Below, piece by piece: positions 8,400 to 16,464 of a stretch of DNA of 64,000 nucleotides (within the stretch, counting starts at the first letter, position 1; each line of letters opens with the position of its first letter). Location: assembly GCA_963729165.1 (NCBI GenBank), contig CAVSMM010000015.1, positions 265,791 through 329,790 of the forward strand, given 5' to 3'. The position numbers and the translations under genes were made by a program. The stretch comes from JACCZX01 sp963729165. GTDB taxonomy: Bacteria > Pseudomonadota > Gammaproteobacteria > Burkholderiales > Burkholderiaceae_F. The notes below the pieces were generated by a model, which did not search any database, was not told the origin of the DNA, and saw only the letters and a list, made by a program, of their open reading frames with translations.

Positions 8400-9435
8400 G
8401 CTGTCGCTCCGCGAACACACGCTTGAAGGTCTCGCGCAACGGTCTTACTTCAGCATTCTCAAAGACTCCGCGCTGCGCCAGCTCCGCATGCAGTCGAGAC
8501 AGGCGGTAGTGTGGGACCGCGGGAAACAGGTGATGCTCGACGTGATAGTTCACGTGGTGCGGGAACATCACGAAGCGCGCTAGTGGGCCCACCAAGTTCG
8601 TACGTGCCGCTGTCAGCGGCGTTGAAAGATCGGTGACCGCCCCGTGTTCGCATACTGCGCGCAAGCGCAGAATTGGCGGGATAACGGTGGCGAGCGGAAG
8701 CGTCCACAGGACCAGATACTTGAAGAGGGCGAGTGGTCCGCCCACGGTTAGCGCGATGATCGGCGCGCCAACATGAAAAGCGACCACCCCCCAGCGGTCG
8801 CGGCGCGCCGCCGTGCGTAGCGCTGCGGACGTGTCATCGAGCGGACGTTGCGCCTGTTGCGTGTTGGCGTTGATCGCGGGATTGCCGAAGAAGTATGCGT
8901 AGGTCTTCAATGCGGTCAACCCGCAGATGTCTTTGGCCAGTTTTTTCAGCAGATACACCTTGCCTCTTGGGTAACCGCCGTGCAATGCGATGTCAGGATC
9001 GACTTCGCCATAAAGGTTGTTGTGATGCAGCCGGTGGATAACCCGGTAGCTCATCATCGACACACCGCCCACCGTCCCGACGAAGCGGCCAATCGCATCG
9101 TTGAGCCAGCGAGTTCCGTAAAGCCGGTAGTGCGCCGAGTCGTGTGCCAGCACGAACAACGCGTGCTGCTGAATACCAATCAGGAACACCGCGGGCAGCA
9201 CGATCCACCATGTGAAGTGCGTCCAGGCGATCCCCAGCACGAGCGCGATGGTGCCAAGAGTCGTCGCTATTGCGAAGGTGGAGCGCAACGGGGACAGTCG
9301 CGTCAGTTCGGCCAGCGTTTCCGCTGGCAGCAGTCGGCGCACTTGGGCCGCGTCGGCGCGCGGTGTGCCCGCCGCTGTGCCGCGCAAGTCGTCACGGAAC
9401 TCTTCGCCCCGTTCTGCGGTTGCCTCGCGTGTCAT
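8389..9435 (-). CDS. Membrane fatty acid desaturase
   Basis: Membrane di-iron acyl desaturase/hydroxylase family. The 348-residue product has several transmembrane segments (about residues 55-105 and 210-250) and three histidine boxes: HDSAH, HRLHHNN and HVEHH, the full set of iron ligands. It probably introduces a double bond into membrane acyl chains, though carotenoid or sphingolipid-type substrates are possible. The stop codon (8391-8389) falls inside an attC-like hairpin, the arrangement seen for integron cassettes. Divergent from the PEBP gene. Intact. Confidence 0.88.
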   Translation of the reverse strand: MTREATAERGEEFRDDLRGTAAGTPRADAAQVRRLLPAETLAELTRLSPLRSTFAIATTLGTIALVLGIAWTHFTWWIVLPAVFLIGIQQHALFVLAHDSAHYRLYGTRWLNDAIGRFVGTVGGVSMMSYRVIHRLHHNNLYGEVDPDIALHGGYPRGKVYLLKKLAKDICGLTALKTYAYFFGNPAINANTQQAQRPLDDTSAALRTAARRDRWGVVAFHVGAPIIALTVGGPLALFKYLVLWTLPLATVIPPILRLRAVCEHGAVTDLSTPLTAARTNLVGPLARFVMFPHHVNYHVEHHLFPAVPHYRLSRLHAELAQRGVFENAEVRPLRETFKRVFAERQRIT

Positions 9436-9503
9436 GCCCTTGCAACGTTTCTGTCGCCTATGATGACCAGCAATATAAGCTCCAGCAGCGCGCAGGAAAA
9501 CCG

Positions 9504-10130
9504 ATGAAACTCTCTAGCGATTCACTCGAAGACGGTAAGCCCATTCCGGCTGAGTTCGCGTTTTGCAAGACCGATCCGGGCAAGCATGCAACGTTGTCGG
9601 AAAATCGCAATCCACACCTGGCCTGGGACGACGTTCCGGCGGGAACAAAGTCGTTCGTGCTGATCTGTCACGACGTCGATGTTCCGAGCAAGCCGGACGA
9701 TCTTTTCAAGGAAGACCGGGAGATCCCAGCGTCGTTACCGCGCGTCGATTTCTATCATTGGGTGCTGGTCGATATTCCGCCGACGCAGCGCTTGATCGAG
9801 GCGGGCAGTTATTCGAAAGAGGTGAAACCGCGCGGCAAGAACGGGCCGGTGGCGCCAAACAACACACGACATGGGCTGAACGGGTACACCGACTGGTTCG
9901 CCAACGATCACGACATGAACGGCGACTATTTTGGCTACGACGGTCCATGCCCGCCGTGGAACGACTCGATCCAGCATCGCTACGTGTTCACGCTGTATGC
10001 GCTCGATGTTCCGCGCGTGCCGCTCGAAGGGAAGTTCACCGGCCCGGAAGTGTTGAAGGCGATTGAGGGCCACGTTATCGCGAAGGCGCAGCTGACGGGC
10101 ACCTACACGCTCAATCCGCGTCTGGCGTAG
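9504..10130 (+). CDS. YbhB/PEBP family phosphatidylethanolamine-binding-like protein
   Basis: Small soluble protein of the Raf-kinase-inhibitor/PEBP family. Key features: DVDVPSKPD followed later by FYHWVLVDIP (the ligand-pocket Asp and His), GKNG..., YDGPCPPWNDSIQHRYVFTLYALD (the conserved GPCPP-HRY motif). 208 residues with no signal peptide. The ATG at 9504 follows AGGAAAA. It precedes the phosphatase gene by 5 bases, so they form an operon. The bacterial role is unknown. Confidence 0.9.
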   Translation: MKLSSDSLEDGKPIPAEFAFCKTDPGKHATLSENRNPHLAWDDVPAGTKSFVLICHDVDVPSKPDDLFKEDREIPASLPRVDFYHWVLVDIPPTQRLIEAGSYSKEVKPRGKNGPVAPNNTRHGLNGYTDWFANDHDMNGDYFGYDGPCPPWNDSIQHRYVFTLYALDVPRVPLEGKFTGPEVLKAIEGHVIAKAQLTGTYTLNPRLA

Positions 10131-10135
10131 ATCAG

Positions 10136-10783
10136 ATGAAAACAAAGCTGCTGCTGATCCGGCACGGCGAGACCGCGTGGAACGCCGAGCACCGGATTCA
10201 GGGTCAGCTCGATATTCCGCTATCGCCTCTCGGCATCCTGCAGGCCGCGCGCCTGGCCGAATGCCTTGCCAATGAGCCGATAGAAGCGGTGTATTCGAGT
10301 GGCCAGTCGCGTGCCTGGCTGACGGCGGCGCCGCTGGCAGCACGGCTCGGTTTGGAAGTCATTGCCGAGCCGCGACTTCGCGAACGTTCGTTCGGTATTT
10401 TTGAAGGGCTGACGTTGGACGAGATTGCAGCGCGCTATCCGGCCGAGTTCACGAAGTGGCGCGAGCGCGATCCGCAGTGGCGGCCTGAAGGCGGCGAATG
10501 CGGGCAGCAGCTGATCGATCGCGTGATGTCCGCGGTGACTGAGATTGGCGCGCGCCACACCAATCAAACCGTTGCGCTTGTCTCGCACGGCGGTGTGCTT
10601 GACGTTGTCTATCGCGCTGCACGTGTGCTGCAGTGGCACGCGCCGCGCGAACATCAGATGCTCAATGCAGCCGTCAATCGACTGACGGCGTCCGCATCCG
10701 ACTCAGCTCCGCTGGCACTTTCGATCGACCTTTGGGGCGATGTCGCACATCTGCAGGAGGCGGCCGACGAGTTGCCGGTCTAG
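10136..10783 (+). CDS. Histidine phosphatase family protein (phosphoglycerate mutase-like)
   Basis: Histidine-phosphatase superfamily enzyme, 215 residues. The RHGETAWN motif at residues 9-16 carries the catalytic phospho-accepting His; a second His is in SHGGVLD; RERSFGIFEGLT and the E of PEGGE complete the site. Annotated as GpmB or CobC in relatives, but many are generic sugar-phosphate phosphatases. It lies 5 bases after the PEBP gene. Intact. Confidence 0.9.
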   Translation: MKTKLLLIRHGETAWNAEHRIQGQLDIPLSPLGILQAARLAECLANEPIEAVYSSGQSRAWLTAAPLAARLGLEVIAEPRLRERSFGIFEGLTLDEIAARYPAEFTKWRERDPQWRPEGGECGQQLIDRVMSAVTEIGARHTNQTVALVSHGGVLDVVYRAARVLQWHAPREHQMLNAAVNRLTASASDSAPLALSIDLWGDVAHLQEAADELPV

Positions 10784-10839
10784 TGCGATTTCGGCGACTG
10801 GCATAATTTCACCGCCATCCGGGATCCACTGATCCAATT

Positions 10840-10912
10840 CCGCGTGACTGGCGCCAGGGTGAGAACACCCGGGAAGCGCGGAACGATTTCGCCGTACGCC
10901 TGGGCACGATGG
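10840..10912 (+). promoter_or_regulatory. ZTP (pfl-motif) riboswitch in front of glyA
   Basis: The leader holds the conserved ZTP aptamer pieces in order: CGTGACTGGCG (about 10843-10853), a CCGGGAAGCG segment (10869-10878) and CGCCGTACGCCTGGGCA (about 10890-10906). GUGACUGGCG, CCGGG-AGCG and GCCUGGGC are the nearly invariant parts of this class. ZMP/ZTP accumulates when 10-formyl-tetrahydrofolate runs low, and glyA feeds that pool, so regulation of glyA is the expected output. The expression platform is not obvious; a TGGGG...CCCCA stem (about 10938-10954) before the ribosome-binding site is a candidate. Confidence 0.9.
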
Positions 10913-10979
10913 CAAGTGATCGACGAAGTAATCGATATGGGGTGAACGGGCCCCAACTTGCTGCCTGCGCGAGGACGTC

Positions 10980-12239
10980 ATGTTTAATCGAAGCACACAT
11001 ACTCTGGAACGCATCGACCCCGACATCCTGTCGGCGATCGCAAACGAACACCGGAGGCAAGAGCAACACATTGAGCTGATTGCGTCGGAGAACTACGCGA
11101 GTCCTGCCGTGCTTGCAGCACAGGGAAGTCAGCTGACCAATAAGTACGCCGAGGGCTATCCCGGGAAGCGTTATTACGGCGGCTGTGAATACGTTGACGT
11201 TGCCGAAAGTCTTGCGATCGAGCGCCTGAAGCAATTATTCGCAGTGCCGGGTGTGGAGATGTCGGCCAACGTACAGCCGCATTCCGGGGCGCAGGCCAAC
11301 GAAGCCGTGTTCCTTGCGCTACTCACGCCCGGCGACACGATCATGGGGATGAGTCTGGCCGAAGGCGGCCACCTGACTCACGGCATGCCCTTGAACATCA
11401 GCGGCAAGTGGTTCAAGGTCGTCAGCTACGGGCTCAACGAGCGCGAGGAAATCGATTACGACGCGCTGCGCGCACTGGCGCAGCAGCACAAACCCAAGTT
11501 GATCATCGCCGGTGCTTCCGCCTATTCGCTGCGAATCGACTTCGAGCGCTTTGCGAACGTTGCACGCGAAGTCGGCGCCTACCTGATGGTCGACATGGCG
11601 CACTACGCGGGCCTGATTGCTGCGGGCGAGTACCCGAGTCCGATACCGCACGCCGATGTGATTACGTCGACGACGCATAAGACGCTACGCGGGCCGCGCG
11701 GCGGCTTGATACTGATGAAGCCAACATTGGAAAAGGCGATCAACTCGGCGGTGTTCCCAGGCTTGCAAGGGGGTCCACTGATGCACGTGATTGCAGCCAA
11801 AGCGGTGGCGTTCAAGGAGGCGCTATCGCCGGACTTCAGGTCATATCAGAAACAGGTGATGACCAACGCTCGTGTGATGGCTGAAACACTCGTCAAGCGC
11901 GGTATGCGGATTGTGTCGGGCCGCACCGAAAGTCATTTGATGCTGGTCGATCTGCGGGCGAAGAACATCACCGGCAAGGATGCCGAAGCGCTGCTCGGTG
12001 ACGTGCACATCACCATCAACAAAAATGCGATTCCGAAGGATCCGCAAAAACCAATGGTCACGAGCGGCGTTCGGCTCGGCTCGCCTGCGATCACGACGCG
12101 CGGGTTCGGCGACGCCGAAGCAGCAAAGACGGCGAATCTGATTGCGGACATCCTGGAGAAGCCCGGCGACCCTGTGACGATCGACCGTGTCAAGCGGGAA
12201 GTTGCAGACCTGACGCAGCGGTTTCCCGTTTATGGCTAA
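10980..12239 (+). CDS. glyA: Serine hydroxymethyltransferase
   Basis: PLP enzyme interconverting serine and glycine with tetrahydrofolate. The 419-residue protein shows ELIASENYASPAV, NKYAEGYPGKRYYGG, the PLP-lysine motif TTTHKTLRGPRGG, and normal length. The ATG at 10980 follows GAGGA. Controlled by the ZTP riboswitch upstream; nrdR begins 3 bases after its stop, so the two are co-transcribed. Intact. Confidence 0.98.
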   Translation: MFNRSTHTLERIDPDILSAIANEHRRQEQHIELIASENYASPAVLAAQGSQLTNKYAEGYPGKRYYGGCEYVDVAESLAIERLKQLFAVPGVEMSANVQPHSGAQANEAVFLALLTPGDTIMGMSLAEGGHLTHGMPLNISGKWFKVVSYGLNEREEIDYDALRALAQQHKPKLIIAGASAYSLRIDFERFANVAREVGAYLMVDMAHYAGLIAAGEYPSPIPHADVITSTTHKTLRGPRGGLILMKPTLEKAINSAVFPGLQGGPLMHVIAAKAVAFKEALSPDFRSYQKQVMTNARVMAETLVKRGMRIVSGRTESHLMLVDLRAKNITGKDAEALLGDVHITINKNAIPKDPQKPMVTSGVRLGSPAITTRGFGDAEAAKTANLIADILEKPGDPVTIDRVKREVADLTQRFPVYG

Positions 12240-12242
12240 CCG

Positions 12243-12722
12243 GTGAAGTGTCCGTTTTGCCAGTACGCCGACACGCAGGTGATCGATTCGCGCGCGTCGG
12301 ACGAAGGTGCGACGATCCGTCGACGCCGCAAATGCCTGTCGTGCGAAAAGCGCTTTACAACGTATGAGCGAGTCGAGCTGGCCATGCCGACTATCATCAA
12401 GCGCGGTGGGGGGCGCGCCGACTACGACCGTGAAAAGCTTCGCGCTTCGATGCAATTGTCGATGCGCAAGCGGCCTGTGCCGCGCGAGGCCGTCGATGAA
12501 GCGATCGCACGTATCGAAGACAAGCTTCTGTCGTCAGCGCAGCGCGAGCTGAAAAGCGAGAAGATCGGAGAGCTGGTAATGCGCGAACTAAGGCGGCTCG
12601 ACAAGGTAGCCTACATACGTTTCGCGTCGGTATATCGCAGCTTCGAGGATGTCGACGAATTTGCCGAGGTCGTGCGCGAAGTACGGCCCGTGAAGACAGC
12701 AAAACGGGCCAAGCGACGTTAG
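12243..12722 (+). CDS. nrdR: Transcriptional repressor NrdR
   Basis: Zinc-ribbon/ATP-cone repressor of ribonucleotide reductase operons; it senses dATP/ATP. 159 residues beginning at GTG 12243 (MKCPFC). The zinc ribbon has CPFC and CLSC pairs (residues 3-6 and 31-34), followed by the KRFTTYERVE motif and the ATP-cone domain (residues about 49-139). The tail is rich in Lys/Arg. glyA-nrdR is a common proteobacterial pairing. Confidence 0.97.
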   Translation: MKCPFCQYADTQVIDSRASDEGATIRRRRKCLSCEKRFTTYERVELAMPTIIKRGGGRADYDREKLRASMQLSMRKRPVPREAVDEAIARIEDKLLSSAQRELKSEKIGELVMRELRRLDKVAYIRFASVYRSFEDVDEFAEVVREVRPVKTAKRAKRR

Positions 12723-12729
12723 AAGGTGC

Positions 12730-12757
12730 CTTGAAACCCGGTCGCGAATCCCTAGAT
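12730..12757 (+). promoter_or_regulatory. Sigma32 heat-shock promoter of hsp20
   Basis: CTTGAAA (12730-12736, exact sigma32 -35 consensus), a 13-base spacer, then CCCTAGAT (12750-12757), resembling CCCCATNT. It starts 7 bases after the nrdR stop and 47 bases before the hsp20 start codon. Confidence 0.75.
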
Positions 12758-12803
12758 TGGGGTTATCGGCGCAAACAGCGCCCACACCACTCCGGAGAAT
12801 TCG

Positions 12804-13259
12804 ATGTACCAACTTTCAACGCGCCGCGGCGATTCGTTCAATTCGCTGATCGACGAACTGTTCACGGACTTTTTTCACCGCGCCAATGTTCCGGTAGCGC
12901 GTAATTCAAACACGCAGGCCGTCTCCCGCGCACGGATGGACGTGCTCGACAAGGGCAGCAACTTCGAAATCAAGGTCGACCTGCCGGGGATTCGCAAGGA
13001 CGATATCAACGTTGGTATAGAAGGTACGCGTGTGTCGATCAACGCCGAGTCGAAAGACTCGTCGGAAACGAAGGATCGCAACGGCAATGGGGCCAAACTT
13101 CTGTACAGCGAGCGCTATTCGACCAGCTACGCGCGCAGCTTCGAGCTGCCGGCTGAGGTCACTGAGGACGGTGCTGACGCCCGCTTTGAAGACGGTGTGC
13201 TGACGCTGTTGCTACCGAAGCGCGCAGCGACGGTAAGCAAGCGCCTCGAAATCAAGTAA
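12804..13259 (+). CDS. Hsp20 family small heat-shock protein
   Basis: ATP-independent holdase of the alpha-crystallin family. 151 residues; the alpha-crystallin domain runs from about residue 43 (ARMDVLDKGSNFEIKVDLPG) to about 140, with the closing GVLTLLLPK motif near the C-terminus. The ATG at 12804 has CGGAG upstream. The sigma32 promoter just upstream fits heat-shock control. Intact and monocistronic, followed by a long hairpin. Confidence 0.95.
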   Translation: MYQLSTRRGDSFNSLIDELFTDFFHRANVPVARNSNTQAVSRARMDVLDKGSNFEIKVDLPGIRKDDINVGIEGTRVSINAESKDSSETKDRNGNGAKLLYSERYSTSYARSFELPAEVTEDGADARFEDGVLTLLLPKRAATVSKRLEIK

Positions 13260-13321
13260 TCGCGAGCTAACACACACCTGGCCGCCGCAAATAGCGGCCC
13301 GGCAGTTTGTCTGCAAGGCGC

Positions 13322-13356
13322 ACGCAGCGGCGCTCGTTTGCTGAGCGCCGCTGCGT
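13322..13356 (+). terminator. 14-bp perfect hairpin between hsp20 and ribD
   Basis: ACGCAGCGGCGCTC (13322-13335) and GAGCGCCGCTGCGT (13343-13356) pair perfectly around GTTTGCT. It lacks a T run, so it may act as a Rho-linked terminator or mRNA 3' stabiliser for hsp20, or as a ribD leader structure; ribD starts only 12 bases later. Confidence 0.55.
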
Positions 13357-13368
13357 ACACTTTGCGCG

Positions 13369-14475
13369 ATGTACTCGGAGTCTGACCGCGAATTCATGCT
13401 GCGCGCGCTCGCGCTTGCGCAGCGGTCGGCATTTCACGCCACGCCAAATCCGCGCGTCGGATGCGTCATCGTGCGCGACGGACGCGTGCTGGGTGAAGGT
13501 TTTACGCAGCCCGCGGGCTCGAACCACGCCGAGGTCGAAGCTATCTTGGATTCTCGGCGTAATGGCCACGACGTCCGCGGCTCGACCGTTTACGTTTCGC
13601 TCGAGCCTTGCAGCCACTTTGGCCGAACACCGCCATGCGCCACGGCGTTATCCGAAGCGAAAGTGGCCAGAGTCATCGCGGCAGTCGAAGACCCCAACCC
13701 GGCGGTGTCTGGACGCGGACTCGAGATGTTGCGCAATGGTGGCGTCGACGTACGGTGCGGCCTCTTGGAGCAGGAGGCGGCCGACGTCAACGCCGGATTT
13801 TTTTCGCGCATGACGCGCGGGCGGCCGTGGGTGCGCTTAAAGGTTGCTGCCAGTCTGGACGGCAAGACCGCGCTGTTAAATGGGGCTTCACAATGGATCA
13901 CGTCCGAGGATGCGCGCCGCGATGGACATGCATGGCGCGCCCGAGCGTGTGCAGTATTGACTGGCATAGGCACCGTTCAGGCGGATAACCCGCAGCTGAA
14001 CGTCAGACTGGTGGAAACGTCGCGTCAGCCGCTGCGAGTCCTGATCGACAGTCGGCTCGACGTCGATCCTGACGCGCACATCTTCGACGGTGAGGGCTCG
14101 GTGCTGGTCGCGTGCGCCGTCCAGAAACCGGCGGTTGAGGCAGCGCTCGTTAAGCGCGGTGCCGAACTGATTCATTTGCCGGGCGAGCGCAACAAGGTGG
14201 ACCTGAAAGCACTGCTGAAGGCCCTGGCGGCGCGCAGCATCAATGAAGTGCACGTGGAAGCCGGATTCAAGCTCAACGGGTCGATCATGAGTGCAGGGCT
14301 GGCCGACGAACTGCTGGTGTACTTTGCGCCGAGTTTGCTAGGTGAAGCTCAGGGCATGGTGCACTTGCCGGCGCTGTCCGACCTCGCACAAGCGCAACGA
14401 CTTAAATTTATCGAAGTGGCGCAGGTTGGTGACGACGTTCGCATTTTGGCGCGCGTGATAGGAGCTATCTCGTGA
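13369..14475 (+). CDS. ribD: Riboflavin biosynthesis deaminase/reductase RibD
   Basis: Bifunctional enzyme for the second and third steps of riboflavin synthesis. N-terminal deaminase: HAE and PCSHFGRTPPC zinc motifs with ATPNPRVGCVIV. C-terminal reductase from about residue 150 (RPWVRLKVAASLDGKTA...GIGTVQADNP). 368 residues. The last four residues (GAIS) and the stop codon lie inside the 180-bp inverted-repeat element, so the native C-terminus may have been slightly changed. First gene of the rib operon. Confidence 0.97.
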   Translation: MYSESDREFMLRALALAQRSAFHATPNPRVGCVIVRDGRVLGEGFTQPAGSNHAEVEAILDSRRNGHDVRGSTVYVSLEPCSHFGRTPPCATALSEAKVARVIAAVEDPNPAVSGRGLEMLRNGGVDVRCGLLEQEAADVNAGFFSRMTRGRPWVRLKVAASLDGKTALLNGASQWITSEDARRDGHAWRARACAVLTGIGTVQADNPQLNVRLVETSRQPLRVLIDSRLDVDPDAHIFDGEGSVLVACAVQKPAVEAALVKRGAELIHLPGERNKVDLKALLKALAARSINEVHVEAGFKLNGSIMSAGLADELLVYFAPSLLGEAQGMVHLPALSDLAQAQRLKFIEVAQVGDDVRILARVIGAIS

Positions 14476-14637
14476 CCCCGCTTGAGCCGCGTTGTCACCA
14501 AAACGGGATGGATGCTAGGCGTCGCGACGCTGCCAAGGCTGGACGCCTTGGCAAGGAGCGCAACGACGCAGACGCCCGTTTTGGTGACAACCCCTCGGGC
14601 TGCGCGCGGTCATGCGGGGTTGCGAGATAGCTCCTAT
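14458..14637. repeat. 180-bp MITE/REP-like inverted-repeat element between ribD and ribE
   Basis: Both ends are ATAGGAGCTATCTCG (14458-14472) and its exact reverse complement (14623-14637); counting two mismatches the terminal repeats extend to 24 bp (then ACCCCGC). Inside lie a second perfect pair, TTGTCACCAAAACGGG and CCCGTTTTGGTGACAA, the palindrome GCGTCGCGACGC, and a central GCCAAGGC-TGGAC-GCCTTGGC hairpin. The whole element can fold into one long stem. The ribD stop codon is in its left end and the ribE start codon straddles its right end. It codes for no protein. Confidence 0.85.
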
Positions 14638-15253
14638 GTTCACAGGAATTGTCGCGGGTGTTGGCCGTATCGTAGAAGTCGAGCGCCTGTCTGTTGATGG
14701 AGGGGTTCGACTCACCATCGATGCGCGCGAGGTACCGGCGTTCGCGGCCGACATTGGAGACAGTGTTGCGATCGCCGGCGCCTGCATGACGGCGATTCAT
14801 GTTGACGACGGCGTGTTTGCCGTCGACACCTCGAGGGAAAGCTTGGAACGAACCTCAGGCCTCGATGCGCCGGGTGAGGTGAATATTGAAACATCGGTTC
14901 GGATCGGAGATCCACTTGGCGGCCATCTGGTGGCTGGACATGTTGATGGCGTCGGCGAGGTGGTGTCCATGACGCAAGTGCACGAGTCGTGGCAGTTGAT
15001 CGTGCGAGCACCCGCGGAGTTGTCGAAATATTTCGCGTACAAAGGTTCGGTGGCGATTGACGGCGTCAGTCTGACTGTCAATCGTGTGGTCGATAGCCCG
15101 CAAGGGTGCGAGATTTCGGTCAACGTCATTCCCCACACGCATCGAGTCACCACGTTGCGCTCGTTGCGCGCGGGAAGTCGCGTCAATATCGAAGTCGACC
15201 CGATCGCGCGATACGTCGAGCGGATGCTGTCGCTTCGCGGCGGAAACGCATAA
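14636..15253 (+). CDS. ribE: Riboflavin synthase alpha subunit
   Basis: Dismutates two 6,7-dimethyl-8-ribityllumazines to riboflavin. The 205-residue protein has the two-fold repeated barrel: MFTGIVAGVGRIVEVE at the start, GHLVAGHVDGVG in the middle and the second repeat from about residue 98 (FAYKGSVAIDGVSLTVN). Its ATG is formed by the last two bases of the inverted-repeat element plus one; there is no good Shine-Dalgarno in front of it, which may reduce translation. Called ribC in some nomenclatures. Confidence 0.96.
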   Translation: MFTGIVAGVGRIVEVERLSVDGGVRLTIDAREVPAFAADIGDSVAIAGACMTAIHVDDGVFAVDTSRESLERTSGLDAPGEVNIETSVRIGDPLGGHLVAGHVDGVGEVVSMTQVHESWQLIVRAPAELSKYFAYKGSVAIDGVSLTVNRVVDSPQGCEISVNVIPHTHRVTTLRSLRAGSRVNIEVDPIARYVERMLSLRGGNA

Positions 15254-15295
15254 ACTCCGCAGCCCGATCTGCGCAGAACACGAAACGCGAAAATC

Positions 15296-16432
15296 ATGCT
15301 GTCTGCCGTCCCCAGCCCCTCCAAACCGCCGGCACGCCTTGCAACAACCGCTGAACTGATTGAAGAGATTCGGCGCGGCCATATCGTGGTGCTGGTCGAC
15401 GACGAGGATCGCGAAAACGAGGGCGATCTCATTTTTGCGGCTGACTTCGTCACGCCCGAGAAGATCAACTTCCTCGCGAAGAACGGGCGCGGGCTGATTT
15501 GCATGCCCATCACCGCAGAGCACGCGGCGCAACTGCAACTGACGCCGATGACCGTCAACAACCGCACCGTGCACGGAACCAACTTCACCGTGGCGATCGA
15601 GGCCGCTGATGGCATCAGCACTGGCATCTCCGCTGCAGATCGCGCGCACACGATCCACGTAGCGACGCGTCCGCACGCCAAGCCGTCAGACCTGGTGCAG
15701 CCGGGGCACGTCTTTCCGCTGGTTGCCGCGCCCGGAGGTGTCCTAATGCGAGCCGGGCATACCGAAGCATGCTGCGATCTGGCGCGACTGGCCGGTCTGA
15801 ATCCGGCGGCGGTGCTGTGCGAGGTGATGAACGACGACGGCACGATGGCACGCCTGCCCGATTTGCTGCCATTTGCAGCCTCCCATGGGTTGCGCATCGG
15901 CACGATCGCCGATCTGATTCGTTATCGCGCCGCCAACGAGTCGTTGGTTGAGCGCGTTTGCACGCGGCGTGTGATGACGCCGGCCGGCGAGTTCGAACTG
16001 ATTGCGTACCGCGATCAGCCGAGCGGTGGTGCACACCTCGCGCTGGTGCATGGCAAGTTGACGCCGGATCGTGAAGCGCTGGTGCGTGTTCACGAGCCGC
16101 TGTCGGTCCTCGATCTGCTCGATGTGCAGGCTTCGACACATGCCTGGCCGCTGCAGAAGGCGCTTGAGCGGATCACGCACAGCGATGGCGGCGTACTGGT
16201 CATGCTCAACTGCGGTGAGGCATCCGAGCAATTGTTCGCAAGGCTCGATGCCATCACAAGCGGGGCGGCCGAGACGACGCGCTCCACGACGCTGGATCTG
16301 CGCACTTATGGGGTTGGCGCGCAGATTCTGCGTGATCTTGGTGTGCGTCGCATGAAACTTCTCGCCAAGCCGCGCAAGATGCCTTCAATGGCCGGCTTCG
16401 GGCTGCAGGTTAGCGGGTATCTCGAAGACTGA
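15296..16432 (+). CDS. ribBA: 3,4-dihydroxy-2-butanone 4-phosphate synthase with degenerate GTP cyclohydrolase II domain (RibBX type)
   Basis: The N-terminal domain (to about residue 210) is an intact DHBP synthase: VDDEDRENEGDL, RAGHTEA and the acidic loop are present. The C-terminal half has the GTP cyclohydrolase II fold but lacks the zinc cysteines of the C-x2-G-x8-C-x-C motif: at the equivalent place it reads RVHEPLSVLDLLDVQ. This is the RibBX situation known in many proteobacteria, so a separate RibA is needed elsewhere. No FMN riboswitch fits in the 42-base gap after ribE. Confidence 0.93.
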   Translation: MLSAVPSPSKPPARLATTAELIEEIRRGHIVVLVDDEDRENEGDLIFAADFVTPEKINFLAKNGRGLICMPITAEHAAQLQLTPMTVNNRTVHGTNFTVAIEAADGISTGISAADRAHTIHVATRPHAKPSDLVQPGHVFPLVAAPGGVLMRAGHTEACCDLARLAGLNPAAVLCEVMNDDGTMARLPDLLPFAASHGLRIGTIADLIRYRAANESLVERVCTRRVMTPAGEFELIAYRDQPSGGAHLALVHGKLTPDREALVRVHEPLSVLDLLDVQASTHAWPLQKALERITHSDGGVLVMLNCGEASEQLFARLDAITSGAAETTRSTTLDLRTYGVGAQILRDLGVRRMKLLAKPRKMPSMAGFGLQVSGYLED

Positions 16433-16464
16433 CGCCGAGCATTGCGGCGGGAAAAACAAAACGC

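Noticed and set aside
15254..15295. FMN riboswitch before ribBA
   Set aside because: The gap is only 42 bases and lacks the conserved RFN segments.
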